64,000 nucleotides of DNA from Rhodospirillum sp. (GCA_013822765.1 PNKY01000004.1:62001-126000), one strand, 5' to 3'; counted from the stretch's first letter, positions 37,452 to 47,796 are shown. The notes: generated by a model not told the origin, from the sequence alone. Numbers and translations: made by a program.

Positions 37452-39005
37452 ATGCCCAACGCACGAATCATTGTGGTGGAAGACGAGCGGATTGTCGGCC
37501 TCCACCTGGAGCTGATGCTGAAGAGCTTCGGCTACGACGTCGTGGCCAATGTCGCCAATGGCGAGCAGGCGCTGCAGGCGATCGAGGAGACGGTGCCGGA
37601 CCTCGTCCTGATGGATGTCAACATCGAAGGCGAGATCGATGGCATCGACACCGCTGCGCGCATTCCGCCCAGCCACCATATCCCAGTCGTCTATCTCACC
37701 TCCTATTCCGACGAAGCGACGCTGGAGCGGGCGCGCGCCACCAGGCCGCACGGCTACCTCTTGAAGCCGTTCTCGGAGCGCGAGCTGCGCGCCACCATCG
37801 AGATGGTGCTGGAGCGCAGCGGAACCGAGAAAGCGCTGCGCGTCAGCGAGGAGCGGCTGCGCCAGGCACAGAAGATGGAGGTGGTGGGCCAGCTGGCTGG
37901 CGGCGTGGCGCACGACTTCAACAACCTGCTCGCGATCATCTACGGCAACCTCGATCTGCTGGACGAAGCGCTGATAGACCGGCCCGACTTGCGCCAGATC
38001 GTGCAGAACACGATCGACGCAGCGGGGCGCGGCGCCAGCTTGACGCATCAGCTGCTGGCCTATTCACGGCTGCAGCCGCTCGATCCGCGCGTGCTCGACC
38101 TCGGCAAGCTCATCGTCGACATGAGCAAGCTGCTGCAGCGCACCCTCGGCGAGACGATCGAGGTCCAGAACCGGGTGCCATCCGACCTGTGGAAGACGCT
38201 GATCGACCCCAATCAGCTGGAGAACGCGGTGCTCAATCTGTCGGTGAACGCCCGCGATGCCATGCCGAACGGCGGCAAGCTGATGATCGAGGCGCAGAAC
38301 GCCATTCTCGATGCCGCCTATGCGGAGCAGCATCTCGAGGTCGCGCCCGGCAGATACGTCATGCTAGCGGTCACCGATAGCGGCGTCGGCATGAGCAAGG
38401 ACGTCGCCGCGCGTGCGCTCGAACCCTTCTTCACCACCAAGCCGACCGGCCAGGGGACCGGCCTTGGCCTCAGCATGGTCTACGGCTTCGTGAAGCAGTC
38501 CAAGGGCCACATCAAGATCTACAGCGAGGAAGGCCACGGCACGTCCGTGAAGCTCTATCTACCGGCTGCCGCCACCGACCAGGAGGATGACCGCGTCGCG
38601 ATCGATCAGAGCGAGCTGCCGGGCGCCAAGCCGGGCGAGGTCGTGCTGGTGGTGGAAGATGATCCGATGGTGCTGCGCCTCGCGATCCAGCTGCTGGCGA
38701 GCCTTGGCTACCAGGCGCTCGAAGCGCACGATGGGCCCGAGGCCATCGCGACGCTCGAGCGCGCCGGGCGCATAGATCTGCTGTTCACCGACGTCGTTCT
38801 GCCCAAGGGCATCAACGGAACGGCGCTGGCGCGCAACGCGCAGCGTCGCCGCCCGCAACTGAAGGTGCTCTACATGTCGGGCTACACCGCCGACGCAATC
38901 ATTCATCACGGTGTTCTCGACAAAGGCGTCCATATGCTGACCAAGCCGTTCCGCAAGGTGGAGCTCGCGCGCAAGGTGCGTCAGGTGCTGGACGGCGACA
39001 GCTGA
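37452..39005 (+). CDS. Hybrid histidine kinase, REC-HisKA-HATPase-REC
   Basis: A 517-residue soluble kinase. REC1 (~1-120): phospho-Asp in [10 protein letters not shown], conserved T/Y and Lys in LTSYSD and LLKPFSE. HisKA with [17 protein letters not shown] (~155), HATPase with [21 protein letters not shown] and [12 protein letters not shown], then REC2 (~400-517): Asp in LLFTDVVLP, Lys in LTKPFRK. There are no transmembrane or sensor domains; input would come by phosphotransfer to REC1. The ATG lacks a good ribosome site. Confidence 0.92.
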   Translation: MPNARIIVVEDERIVGLHLELMLKSFGYDVVANVANGEQALQAIEETVPDLVLMDVNIEGEIDGIDTAARIPPSHHIPVVYLTSYSDEATLERARATRPHGYLLKPFSERELRATIEMVLERSGTEKALRVSEERLRQAQKMEVVGQLAGGVAHDFNNLLAIIYGNLDLLDEALIDRPDLRQIVQNTIDAAGRGASLTHQLLAYSRLQPLDPRVLDLGKLIVDMSKLLQRTLGETIEVQNRVPSDLWKTLIDPNQLENAVLNLSVNARDAMPNGGKLMIEAQNAILDAAYAEQHLEVAPGRYVMLAVTDSGVGMSKDVAARALEPFFTTKPTGQGTGLGLSMVYGFVKQSKGHIKIYSEEGHGTSVKLYLPAAATDQEDDRVAIDQSELPGAKPGEVVLVVEDDPMVLRLAIQLLASLGYQALEAHDGPEAIATLERAGRIDLLFTDVVLPKGINGTALARNAQRRRPQLKVLYMSGYTADAIIHHGVLDKGVHMLTKPFRKVELARKVRQVLDGDS

Positions 39006-39122
39006 TCGACGATGTCACGGATTGTTACGCGACGACATCGGCGTTGTCCGCCGATTGCCGTGCTGGCTTTGCATGGCTGCATTGATGGCAGTGAAGTTGT
39101 CGCGTCGTAGACGCAGGACAAG

Positions 39123-39992
39123 ATGAACTCCTGCGTTCAATCATCAAGCGACCTCAACAGACTCTGTCCCACTTTGAACTCCACGATCCAAACCGCAGCG
39201 TTTGCGCTGCTGACCACGGAACTGACCAAGCGTTTCGGCGACAAGCTGGCGGTTGACCGGGTTTCCCTCTCGGCTCGTCCAGGCGAGATTCTGGGGCTGA
39301 TCGGCCCCAACGGCGCCGGCAAGAGCACGCTCATCAAGATGCTGAGCACACTGCTGCCTGTGACATCTGGCCGCGCCGTCATCGCCGGCTACGACGTGGC
39401 GGAAAGCCCGGCGGAGGTGCGCCGGCGCATCGGCTATGTGCCGCAATTGGTGTCCGCTGACGGCTCGCTGACCGGCTATGAAAACCTGCTGCTGTCGGCG
39501 CGGCTCTATGCCATTCCGCGCGCCGAGCGCCGCGACCGCATCCGGCAGGCGCTCGACATCATGGGCCTGTCGTCATCGGCCGACCAGCTGGTGCAGCGCT
39601 ATTCCGGCGGCATGATCCGGCGGCTGGAGATCGCGCAGAGCCTGCTGCATCGGCCCGAGGTCCTGTTCCTGGACGAGCCGACGGTCGGGCTCGATCCGGT
39701 TGCACGCCAAGCTGTCTGGCAGCATGTGCTGCATCTCAAGGACGTGTTGCGCACCACCATGCTGGTCACCACGCACTACATGGAGGAGGCCGACGAATTG
39801 TGCGATCGCATTGCGCTCATCCATCATGGGCAGATCTCAGCGGTAGGAACTCCGGTTGAGCTGAAGGCAGGCGTCGGTCCCGACGCGACCTTGGATGACG
39901 TGTTCGCCAAACTTGCCGGCGGCGAACTGCCTGCGCAGGACGACTACAAATCGGTCCGCCGCACCAGGGCGAGTGCGCGCAGCCATGGCTAG
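39123..39992 (+). CDS. ABC-2 type exporter ATP-binding protein
   Basis: A 289-residue ATPase of the daunorubicin-resistance/ABC-2 class. Walker [11 protein letters not shown], signature [15 protein letters not shown], Walker [13 protein letters not shown], switch THYMEEAD. The residues beyond ~230 are a poorly conserved tail. It overlaps the permease gene by eight bases, so they are one translational unit. The substrate is unknown; similar pairs occur in drug export and in PQQ-linked clusters. Confidence 0.9.
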   Translation: MNSCVQSSSDLNRLCPTLNSTIQTAAFALLTTELTKRFGDKLAVDRVSLSARPGEILGLIGPNGAGKSTLIKMLSTLLPVTSGRAVIAGYDVAESPAEVRRRIGYVPQLVSADGSLTGYENLLLSARLYAIPRAERRDRIRQALDIMGLSSSADQLVQRYSGGMIRRLEIAQSLLHRPEVLFLDEPTVGLDPVARQAVWQHVLHLKDVLRTTMLVTTHYMEEADELCDRIALIHHGQISAVGTPVELKAGVGPDATLDDVFAKLAGGELPAQDDYKSVRRTRASARSHG

Positions 39993-40782
39993 CCGCACCC
40001 TCTCCGTTGCCTGCGGCGATTTCCTGGTCCAGGTGTTCGCGATCGCCGACGCAGAATTTCGCAAGCTGCGTCACGATCCGATCGAGCTTGCGACCCGCGC
40101 GGTCCAGCCGATGCTCTGGCTGCTGCTGTTCGGTCAGGTGATGGCGCAGATCCGCGGGCTTTCGGGCGGCAACGGCGACTATCTCGACTTTCTTGCCGCC
40201 GGCATCCTGGCGCAGAGCGTGCTGTTCACCGCGATCTTCTACGGCATTTCCGCGATCTGGGAACGCGACCTCGGCATTCTCCATCGCTATCTGGTGAGCC
40301 CGGCGGCGCGCCCGGCCTTGGTGCTGGGCAAGGCCCTGTCGGCAACGGTGCGTGGTTTTTCGCAGGCCGTCATCATCTACGTGCTGGCGCTGCTGCTGGG
40401 GATCGGCATCAGCCTCTCGCCGCTGCACATCGCCGGCGCCATCCTGTTCGTGGCGCTTGGCGCGATGCTGTTCTCCACCCTGTCGCTGATCATGGCGTGC
40501 CTGGTGAAGACGCGCGAACGCTTCATGGGGATCGGCCAAGTCATGACCATGCCGATCTTCTTCGCCAGCAACGCGATCTATCCCATCAGCCTGATGCCGC
40601 ATTGGCTGCAGGTGATCGCCAGCCTCAATCCCCTCACCTACGAAGTCGACGCCTTGCGCGCGCTGATGCTGACGGGCGGCACCAGCATCTACGGGCTTGG
40701 CCTCGACGCAGAGGTGCTGGTCGCGGCCCTAACCGTCCTGGTTGTCATCGCGGCACGCCTCTACCCGCGCATGGTCATCTGA
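39985..40782 (+). CDS. ABC-2 type exporter permease
   Basis: A 265-residue inner-membrane protein with about six spans. The C-terminal ABC-2 signature region is VMTMPIFFASNAIYPISLMP followed by LNPLTYEVDALRALM. It overlaps the ATPase gene and completes the exporter. ATG 39985 is used; the open frame upstream belongs to the ATPase region. Confidence 0.9.
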   Translation: MASRTLSVACGDFLVQVFAIADAEFRKLRHDPIELATRAVQPMLWLLLFGQVMAQIRGLSGGNGDYLDFLAAGILAQSVLFTAIFYGISAIWERDLGILHRYLVSPAARPALVLGKALSATVRGFSQAVIIYVLALLLGIGISLSPLHIAGAILFVALGAMLFSTLSLIMACLVKTRERFMGIGQVMTMPIFFASNAIYPISLMPHWLQVIASLNPLTYEVDALRALMLTGGTSIYGLGLDAEVLVAALTVLVVIAARLYPRMVI

Positions 40783-40831
40783 AACCAGCACAGTTCGCAT
40801 TGCCGCGCCGGATTTTTTGCGCTACTAGGAG

Positions 40832-40844
40832 AATGCGACGCATT
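40832..40844 (+). promoter_or_regulatory. Candidate metal-regulator operator upstream of TonB receptor
   Basis: AATGCGACGCATT is a perfect 13-bp palindrome followed by TGCAG. It lies 75 bases before the receptor ATG. The TGCGA...TTGCA spacing is reminiscent of alphaproteobacterial Fur-type sites, though the match is loose. Confidence 0.4.
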
Positions 40845-40918
40845 TGCAGTTAGCCCCCAATCGGCCCGCCGACGAAGGTGCCTCGCGATCGGTGTGAGCG
40901 TATTGGGGGACGACTGGG

Positions 40919-43171
40919 ATGAGTGGTGGATGGAGCGTCGCCGGGCGTGGCGCGCGCGCAGGCATGATTGTCGGAGCGGCCGTCGCGGTCGCGATGGGAT
41001 CGAACGGTGTACAGGCGGAGACCTGGCAACAGCGGCTGGACGCATTGGAAGCTGGCGCGCCGACCAAGCTTGATCTTGGCACGCATCAGCTCGCGCAGGA
41101 TACGGAAACCGAAGAGCCGATCACGCTCAACCCGGTGACGGTCGAAGGCCAGGGCGAGGATGCGAGCGGGTCGGTCGACGGCTATGTGGCGAATGAAAGC
41201 ACGACCGGCAGCAAGACCGACACGCCGATCATCGAGAACCCGCAATCGATCTCCGTGATCAGCGCCGACCGGCTGGATGCGCAGGCGGCGGGCAGCCTAG
41301 CCGAGGCGTTGCGCTACTCGGCGGGCGTCACCGCCGAGCTGTTCGGAATGGACCAGCGCGGCTACGGCATCAACATCCGCGGCTTTTCAGCCGACGAGAG
41401 CAGCTTCTACCGCGACGGATTGCAGCTCAAGGGAAGTTCGTTCTCGGCATTCCTGCCGTTGGACCTCTACGGTGCGGAACGCCTGGAGATCATGCGCGGT
41501 CCGGCGTCCGTTCTCTACGGACAGAATTCGCCGGGCGGACTCATCAACTATGTCAGCAAGCGGCCGACCGCGGAACCGTTCCACGAGGTCGAGGCCAGCG
41601 CCGGCACGTTCGATCGCTTCGAAGGCAAGTTCGATCTGAGCGGCCCGATTACGGATGAGGGGGATCTGCTGTATCGCGTGACCGGCCTCGCGCGCGACAG
41701 CGACACGCAGGTCGACTTCGTCAACGACGACCGTTATTTCATCGCACCGGCGCTGACCTGGGCTGGCGAGGACACCACGCTCACGCTGCTCGCCAACTAC
41801 CAGCACGACAGTGCCGGCTGGAGCATCCAGTTCCTGCCGGCGTCGGGTACGGTGCTCGACAATCCGAACGGCCGCATCCCGCGCCACACTTTCACCGGCG
41901 AGCCGGACTTCGATCGCTACAACCTCGACCAGGCCGCGTTTGGCTATCTGTTCGAGCATCGCTTCAACGACGTCTTCACCGTGCGTCAGAACGCGCGCGT
42001 CTCATACCTCGACAACGATTCGGACTTGGTCTACGGCGTCGGCCTGATCGACGATCGCACGCTCGCGCGCGTCGGCGACGTCGGCAAGTCACAGATGCTC
42101 GCGCTGGCCATCGACAACCAGGCGGAAGCGAAATTCGAGACCGGACCTGTCGATCATACCGCCCTGTTCGGCGTCGATTACCAGCGTCATCGCTTCAGTG
42201 ACTACGGCGCCCAGTTCGATATAGCCGACCTCGACATCTATGATCCCGACTACGGCGCGGAGCTTTCCAACAAGCAAGTCTACGAGAACAGCGACACCAA
42301 GCAGCGGCAGGTCGGCATCTACGTGCAGGAGCAGGCCAAGTTGTTCGACAAGCTGGTGATCGTCCTGGGCGGCCGGTACGATTTCGCCAGATCGGAGTTC
42401 GAGGACCACAGCGATTTCGGTGACTTCCAGAGCCGAACCAAGGACGAGGCCTTCACCGGGCGCGCGGGGCTGGTCTACCTGTTCGACAATGGTCTTTCGC
42501 CCTATTTCAGCTACTCGGAATCGTTCGAGCCGGTGCTGGACACCGACGCGGATGGCAATCCGTTCAAGCCGGAGGAGGGACGTCAATACGAGGTCGGCAT
42601 CAAGTATCAGCCCCAGGGCATGAACAGCTTTGTCATGCTGTCGCTGTTCGACCTGGTGAAGAAAAATGTGCTGACGCCGACCCCCGACCCGCTCGATCCG
42701 CCCGACAGCCAGGTGCAGACCGGCGAGATCCGCTCGCGCGGCGTGGAACTGGAAGGCGTCGCCAGCTTCGACTTCGGACTCGATCTTTCGCTCGCCTATA
42801 CCTTCCTCGATGCTGAGATTACCAAGAGCAACGAGCCCGGCGAACAAGGCAACGAGCCGGGCCAGACGGCCATGCACATGGCGTCTCTGTGGGCCGACTA
42901 CACGATCCCGGAGGGTGATTTCGCCGGCCTCGGGTTCGGCGCCGGCGTGCGCTACATCGGTCCGAGCTACGGCGACAATTTCGAGGATTTGGACGTGCCG
43001 GGCTACACGCTCGCCGACGCCGCCATCCACTACGAATGGAACAGCTTCAAGTTCGCCTTGAATGGCAGCAACATCTTCGACAAGGCTTACGTGGCTTCGT
43101 GCTTCGGCGAGACCCAGTGCTTCTACGGGGAACGCCGCACGGTGCTGGGAACCGTCACGTACCGCTGGTAG
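40919..43171 (+). CDS. TonB-dependent siderophore receptor (FhuA-like)
   Basis: A 750-residue outer-membrane receptor. A signal peptide ends near GVQAE; the plug domain contains TDTPIIENPQSISVI, GYGINIRGFSAD and EIMRGPASVLYGQNSPGGLI; the barrel ends with aromatic VTYRW. The TonB box is probably within ITLNPVTVEG. No secretin/STN domain is present, so it is a transport-only receptor. The type is hydroxamate-siderophore (ferrichrome) receptor; the ligand is inference. TGGGGGA precedes the ATG. It ends three bases from the convergent cyclase. Confidence 0.92.
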   Translation: MSGGWSVAGRGARAGMIVGAAVAVAMGSNGVQAETWQQRLDALEAGAPTKLDLGTHQLAQDTETEEPITLNPVTVEGQGEDASGSVDGYVANESTTGSKTDTPIIENPQSISVISADRLDAQAAGSLAEALRYSAGVTAELFGMDQRGYGINIRGFSADESSFYRDGLQLKGSSFSAFLPLDLYGAERLEIMRGPASVLYGQNSPGGLINYVSKRPTAEPFHEVEASAGTFDRFEGKFDLSGPITDEGDLLYRVTGLARDSDTQVDFVNDDRYFIAPALTWAGEDTTLTLLANYQHDSAGWSIQFLPASGTVLDNPNGRIPRHTFTGEPDFDRYNLDQAAFGYLFEHRFNDVFTVRQNARVSYLDNDSDLVYGVGLIDDRTLARVGDVGKSQMLALAIDNQAEAKFETGPVDHTALFGVDYQRHRFSDYGAQFDIADLDIYDPDYGAELSNKQVYENSDTKQRQVGIYVQEQAKLFDKLVIVLGGRYDFARSEFEDHSDFGDFQSRTKDEAFTGRAGLVYLFDNGLSPYFSYSESFEPVLDTDADGNPFKPEEGRQYEVGIKYQPQGMNSFVMLSLFDLVKKNVLTPTPDPLDPPDSQVQTGEIRSRGVELEGVASFDFGLDLSLAYTFLDAEITKSNEPGEQGNEPGQTAMHMASLWADYTIPEGDFAGLGFGAGVRYIGPSYGDNFEDLDVPGYTLADAAIHYEWNSFKFALNGSNIFDKAYVASCFGETQCFYGERRTVLGTVTYRW

Positions 43172-43174
43172 GAA

Positions 43175-44374
43175 TCATCCACGATCGAGCGTGAACAGCT
43201 CCTGCGGCTGCTTGACGCCGCGCAGGGCATAGCGGCCGACCGAGACCAGGCGCGCGCCGGCGCCGAGCGCGGTGGCGAAGGCGGCGGAGACCAGCATCTT
43301 CTGGTCGACCGAGCGGCACATGGCGGCGATGCGGCTGGCCTCGTTCACCGCCGGACCGACGACGGTGAAGTCGAGGCGGTCCGGGCTGCCGATGTTGCCG
43401 AAGAACACCTCGCCGATATGCAGCCCGACATACATGCGCGTGGTCGGCAGCTGCTCGGCCGTGCGTCGCTCGTTCAGCGCGGCGGTCCCTTGCTCCGCGG
43501 CGCGCACGGCACCGATGGCGGCGGCACAGGCCTTCGCGCTGTCGTCGGAGGTGAAGATCGCCAGCACGCCGTCGCCGATCAGCTTCAGCACGTCGCCGCC
43601 CTGGTCGCGGATCGCGGACACCACCACCTCGGCATAGTCGTTGAGCAGGGGAATGATCTGCTCCGGCGGCGCGCTGTCGGTGATCCGGGTGTAGCCGCTG
43701 AGATCGCTGAACCACAGCACAGCCTCGATGCGGTCGGCGACGCCGCGCTCGATCCGGCCGCCCAGCACCAGCTGGCTGGCATCGCGGCCGAGATAGGTCT
43801 CGGCCAGATAGCGCGCGACCCGGCTCAGGGAAAGGCTCTTGACGGCGCCAGCCAGGAACGGGACCACGCGTTTGATCGCCGCGATCTCGTCGTCGCTGAA
43901 GCCGCGATCGAGATCGGTGAACCAGCTCGAGTAGACGCAATCCATGTCGCCGATCGTGCCGCTCGGCCCGAAGCGCGTGAGCACGGCCAGGAACTCCTTC
44001 ATGCCCGCGTCGCGGTCCGGCTCCAGGTTCCAGTAGCGCGCCAAGGTCTCATCGCTCAGCCGCTCGCGCAGATAGGTCTCGCCGGAATGGAACAGCTGGT
44101 AGAACGTGCTGCGCCGATAGTTGTCCGCCATCTGGCCCTGGTTGGTGCGGCCATACTCGAAGAAGGCGGTCTCCGGCTCATTGCGGCGCCAACGGATGGC
44201 ATGGCCCTCATGCGTCGGATGCAGCGTGTCCACCACCACGGTCAAGCTGCCGAGCGGCAGCCCCGCGGCCAGCACGCGCTCGCAAAATCCGGCCAGCATC
44301 ACGGTCTCCTCGGTGCCGGCAAGTCCGGCCTCGGTGATCCAGGTGGCGAGGTCGTGGAGCTTCAGCTCGTCCAT
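43175..44374 (-). CDS. Class III adenylate/guanylate cyclase with N-terminal sensor-like domain
   Basis: A 399-residue soluble cyclase. The C-terminal catalytic domain (~205-395) has the metal Asp in VLWFSDLSGYTRITDS, LKLIGDGVLAIF, and VGPAVNEASRI. The N-terminal ~200 residues (with HPTHEGHAIRWRRNE and FGPSGTIGDMDCVYSSWFTD) form a domain typically paired with such cyclases but of unknown ligand. It is followed by moaB 15 bases downstream, in reverse order of transcription: moaB first, then the cyclase. Confidence 0.88.
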   Translation of the reverse strand: MDELKLHDLATWITEAGLAGTEETVMLAGFCERVLAAGLPLGSLTVVVDTLHPTHEGHAIRWRRNEPETAFFEYGRTNQGQMADNYRRSTFYQLFHSGETYLRERLSDETLARYWNLEPDRDAGMKEFLAVLTRFGPSGTIGDMDCVYSSWFTDLDRGFSDDEIAAIKRVVPFLAGAVKSLSLSRVARYLAETYLGRDASQLVLGGRIERGVADRIEAVLWFSDLSGYTRITDSAPPEQIIPLLNDYAEVVVSAIRDQGGDVLKLIGDGVLAIFTSDDSAKACAAAIGAVRAAEQGTAALNERRTAEQLPTTRMYVGLHIGEVFFGNIGSPDRLDFTVVGPAVNEASRIAAMCRSVDQKMLVSAAFATALGAGARLVSVGRYALRGVKQPQELFTLDRG

Positions 44375-44389
44375 CGACCTTAGATAGGG

Positions 44390-44926
44390 CTATTTCCGGT
44401 GCTCTTCCAGCCGCGGCATCAGTTCGACCAGGTTGCAGGGGCGATAGCGGTTGTCGAGCTGGTGCTTCAGGATCTCCTCCCAGCCGTCGCGGCAGGCGCC
44501 GGGCGAGCCGGGCAGGGCGAACAGATAGGTGCCGCGCGCGACCCCGCCGGTGGCGCGACTCTGGATGGTGGAGGTGCCGACCTTCTGGAACGAGATCCAG
44601 CGGAACAGTTCGCCGAAGCCGTCGATCTTTTTCTCGTACACGGACTCGAAGGCTTCTGGGGTGACGTCACGCCCGGTGACGCCGGTGCCGCCGGTCGCGA
44701 TCACCACGTCGATGTCGTTGCGCGAAATCCAGGCTTCAAGCTGTGCGACGATGGCGACCGCATCGTCCTTGACGATGATGCGGTCGATGACGGTGTGGCC
44801 ATCGCGGGTGATCAGGTCGACCAGGGTCTGGCCCGATTTGTCGTCGGCGACGGTGCGGGTGTCGGACACCGTCATTACGCCGATCTGGACGGCCAGGAAT
44901 GGCCGCGTCTCATCGAGTTTAGGCAT
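44390..44926 (-). CDS. moaB: Molybdenum cofactor biosynthesis protein MoaB
   Basis: A 178-residue MoaB/MogA-fold protein: ATGGTGVTGRDVTPEAF is the molybdopterin-binding Gly-rich loop and ALPGSPGACRDGWEEIL the C-terminal signature. It binds molybdopterin in the cytosol, at the adenylation step of cofactor synthesis. The adjacent cyclase gene lies 15 bases downstream and may be co-transcribed; no other moa genes are in the window. Confidence 0.93.
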   Translation of the reverse strand: MPKLDETRPFLAVQIGVMTVSDTRTVADDKSGQTLVDLITRDGHTVIDRIIVKDDAVAIVAQLEAWISRNDIDVVIATGGTGVTGRDVTPEAFESVYEKKIDGFGELFRWISFQKVGTSTIQSRATGGVARGTYLFALPGSPGACRDGWEEILKHQLDNRYRPCNLVELMPRLEEHRK

Positions 44927-44980
44927 GTGCTGTCAGCCTTTCGGCCCCAGCATAACTGAGAGAACGCCGCCGTCGAGAGG

Positions 44981-46510
44981 TCAGTTGGACGCGGTGGCGG
45001 TGCCGTCCTGGCCGATGTACTGGGCCCAGCCGCCGGTCGCGAGCGCCTTGAGGGTCGGCGACTCCTGGTCCAGCCGCTCCTGATAGACCCAGTAGGCGGC
45101 GAGGATGCGCTTCACGAACTGGCGCGTCTCCTTGGAGGGCAAAGTCTCCAGGAACAGCAGCGGGTCTTTCATCGCCTTCTTGTCGCTCTTCCACTTCTGG
45201 AGATTGCCGGCGCCGGCGTTGTAGGCAACCGCCATCAGGATGATGTCGTTGTCCACCAGGCCATTGCGCAGCAGGCGCGCGATGTATTTCTGGCCGGCCG
45301 CGATCGAGTGGCGCGGGTTCTTGAGCTGTGCCTCGTCGTAGCCGAGCTTCTTGCCGGTGTCGGGCATGACCTGCATCAGGCCGAGCGCGCCGTCACCGCT
45401 TACCGCCAGCGGGTTGAAGCCCGATTCCTGGCGCATGATGGCGTAGAGCAGCGCGCGGTCGACCGTGAAGCCGCCATTCGGCTCCCAGCGCGGGACCGGG
45501 AACAGAGCCGCCGGAATGACCTCATCGCCATAGAGCCGCTCCATCGCGCCCATCTTGAGGGCGAGCGACGGCATCTGGGCAACTTCGGCGATGCTGATCA
45601 GCGCCGCATCGACATTGTCCTTGGCCTTGGACTCGAGCAGCAGCAGTTCCTTTTCCGCGGCGGCCACCTGGCCGACCTGGAGCAGGGCGAGCGCTCGCTT
45701 GCCCGAACGGGTGGACAGCAACAGCTGGCCATGGGCCTTGGAGAACTTCGGCGCGGTCCAATCGACCTGCGGCTCGACGCCCAGGGCGCGCGCCGCCAAT
45801 TGGCCGTAGAAGGTCAGAGGATACTTGGCGGCCTGGCGCAGCGAGGCGCTCACCTTGTCCGGCTGCTTGGCGCGCAGATAGGCGCGACCGGCCCAGAAGG
45901 CGGACTTGGCCTTGTCCCAGGAATTATTCTCGGCATCCTCCGCGTCCTTCACGAAGGAAGCGGCGGCGGACGCGAAGTCGCCCTTGCGCCAGGCCTCGAG
46001 CCCGGCCAGCCAGTTGACGTCGCGGTCGTTGTAACTCTCATCCGGAGAGCCGACCCGCACCACGTTGATGTTGGGTTCCTCGACCTTGGTCGCGCCCTTG
46101 GCCAGCGCCAGCTGATAGATCGTCCGAGCGTCCGCCAGGGTGTCGTAGCGGCGCAGCCAGTCGACCAGCTCCTTAGGCTTGGAAACATAGGTCGGCGACA
46201 GATACCGATCAGCCAGGACCTGACCCAGCAACGACTGGTCGGTCAGTTCCTCGATGATCCGGTCGGCGGCGCGGAAATTGCCCGCGGCCTGCAGCCGGAA
46301 GATGTCGCGATAGCGGTCGGCATTGACGGCGTCCAGAGGCTTGGGCAGGTCCGCGCCCTTGATCTGTACATCGTCACCGGGCAGCGCCGCAGTCGCGCCC
46401 GCACCGTCCTGAGCCAGGGCTTCCGCCGAAAGACCGGCAGTAAACATAAAGCCCGCGAAAGCAGCCGACGCCAAAAGGCGGCAGCTCTGAGTTTGCCAGC
46501 ATATTGCCAA
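44981..46510 (-). CDS. Soluble lytic murein transglycosylase (Slt70-like)
   Basis: A 509-residue periplasmic enzyme cleaving peptidoglycan glycan strands with formation of anhydromuramyl ends. Signal peptide to about ALAQ; a long alpha-helical superhelix (~40-330); catalytic SLT domain (~340-480) with Glu in AIMRQESGFNPLAVSGDGAL, GLMQVMP and VAYNAGAGN. The start codon is TTG at 46510 with GGGGACGG upstream. It precedes moaB in transcription by 54 bases and could share a transcript. Confidence 0.9.
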   Translation of the reverse strand: MAICWQTQSCRLLASAAFAGFMFTAGLSAEALAQDGAGATAALPGDDVQIKGADLPKPLDAVNADRYRDIFRLQAAGNFRAADRIIEELTDQSLLGQVLADRYLSPTYVSKPKELVDWLRRYDTLADARTIYQLALAKGATKVEEPNINVVRVGSPDESYNDRDVNWLAGLEAWRKGDFASAAASFVKDAEDAENNSWDKAKSAFWAGRAYLRAKQPDKVSASLRQAAKYPLTFYGQLAARALGVEPQVDWTAPKFSKAHGQLLLSTRSGKRALALLQVGQVAAAEKELLLLESKAKDNVDAALISIAEVAQMPSLALKMGAMERLYGDEVIPAALFPVPRWEPNGGFTVDRALLYAIMRQESGFNPLAVSGDGALGLMQVMPDTGKKLGYDEAQLKNPRHSIAAGQKYIARLLRNGLVDNDIILMAVAYNAGAGNLQKWKSDKKAMKDPLLFLETLPSKETRQFVKRILAAYWVYQERLDQESPTLKALATGGWAQYIGQDGTATASN

Positions 46511-46870
46511 GGTTTCCGTCCCCTTGTGCGGTCGCGTCGTCCCGAACGAAGCGAGTAGTTAATCGTTTCTTCTTGTCTCCCGGACTCATGGCTACGCGAT
46601 CGAGGAGGGGGTGTCCACTAGTAATCCTGTGACGTGAACAACCCGTATGGGGTGCTGACCGTTCCGACCCACCACGAGTATTCACGATTACGGATTAAGG
46701 GTAAACACCGCGCAATCTATTCGCCTGTAGTAGCTAGGTTTTACTCGGCGACATTTACCCTATCTTTGAGCATTAACCTTATTAGTTAACTGCCCCACAC
46801 CATGATAGAAATTTCGTGAGGTTTAGAAAATCGTCCCTTTTTGGTCCGGTCGGCAGCGCCCTACCTCACA
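46511..46870. other. A/T-richer intergenic region between two minus-strand genes
   Basis: A 360-base gap between the UDG stop and the transglycosylase start, with no credible gene. It holds the TTAAC-N7-GTTAA dyad and should contain the transglycosylase promoter. Confidence 0.6.
46773..46789. promoter_or_regulatory. TTAAC-N7-GTTAA dyad
   Basis: Perfect five-base inverted arms in the A/T-rich gap, about 260 bases upstream of the transglycosylase start. Regulator unknown; resemblance to a CtrA site is only partial. Confidence 0.3.
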
Positions 46871-47719
46871 CTATGATAAAACTTCTCTCAACTTGAGGAG
46901 ATCGCGCCAGGTCTCGCGTTTCTGGGCGGGCTGCCGCAGCAAGTAGGCGGGATGGAAGATCGGGAGAGCCGGGATGGCCTGCTCGCCGGCCCCTGGCTGG
47001 TATTGGAACCAGCGGCCCCGCAGCCGGGTGATCCCTTCGGTGGTCCCAAGCAGCCCCTGGGCGGCGGCGGCCCCGACCAGGACCAAGATCCTGGGCGCCA
47101 CCAACTCGATATGACGCTCGACGAACGGTTTCTGGGCGGCCAGCTCGAGATCGGTCGGCTTACGGTTCCCCGGCGGCCGCCAGAGGCAGACGTTGGTAAT
47201 GTAGAAGGAAGTCCTATCGAGGCGGATCGCCGCCATCATCCGGTCGAGCAGCTGGCCGGACACCCCGACAAAGGGCAAGCCCAGCCGATCCTCGTCCGCC
47301 CCCGGAGCCTCGCCCACCAGCATGACCTTGGCCTTGGGGTTGCCGTCCGCGAACACCAGGTTGGTGGCGGTCTTGCTCAGCGAAACGCCGTCGAACCGCG
47401 CCAGCGCCTCTTTCAGGGCGGCGAGGTCGGGAGCGGCCCGGGCCGCCTCGCGGGCGGAGAGGACTGCGGCCTGGTCCATCGGGCCGATGGCCCGGGCGGG
47501 GGCCGGCGCAGGGCGGAAGGCCGGGACCGGTTGTTCGGACAGCTGAGGCGCAGGCTGCGACTTTTGGGCCGGCATGGCCGGCTGGGGTAGGGTCGCCACA
47601 AGGCGGCTTTGCGGCGTCGATTCAATAGCCTCGTCGGCACCCCACTCGATATAGAGCTTCAGCAAAGCCAGTGCCTGCTGAGAGTCGAGCTGTTGATCGG
47701 TGCGGGCGTCCTGTGACAT
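46871..47719 (-). CDS. Family 4-like uracil-DNA glycosylase without Fe-S cysteines
   Basis: A 282-residue DNA-repair enzyme removing uracil. The catalytic motif A is [24 protein letters not shown] and the C-terminal motif is [11 protein letters not shown]. Family 4 UDGs normally use four Cys for an iron-sulfur cluster; only one Cys (NVCLW) is present here, so the cluster is absent. The N-terminal ~80 residues are Pro/Ala/Gln-rich and probably disordered. Start 47719 is preferred to 47755. It is divergent from ETF-QO across 77 bases. Confidence 0.85.
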   Translation of the reverse strand: MSQDARTDQQLDSQQALALLKLYIEWGADEAIESTPQSRLVATLPQPAMPAQKSQPAPQLSEQPVPAFRPAPAPARAIGPMDQAAVLSAREAARAAPDLAALKEALARFDGVSLSKTATNLVFADGNPKAKVMLVGEAPGADEDRLGLPFVGVSGQLLDRMMAAIRLDRTSFYITNVCLWRPPGNRKPTDLELAAQKPFVERHIELVAPRILVLVGAAAAQGLLGTTEGITRLRGRWFQYQPGAGEQAIPALPIFHPAYLLRQPAQKRETWRDLLKLREVLS

Positions 47720-47796
47720 GACACCGACCGTAGCATTGGATGCACGCGGGGCCAATTCTCGACGCGAAGCCTGGGCCGCCGATTGGGAGAAGCCGA

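Noticed and set aside
39037-39055. Terminator after the hybrid kinase (ATCGGCG-ttgtc-CGCCGAT)
   Set aside because: Only seven base pairs and no T-run; too weak to list as a terminator.
46773-46789. CtrA binding site
   Set aside because: The TTAA half sites are separated by nine bases where the CtrA consensus needs seven, so only an unnamed dyad is reported.
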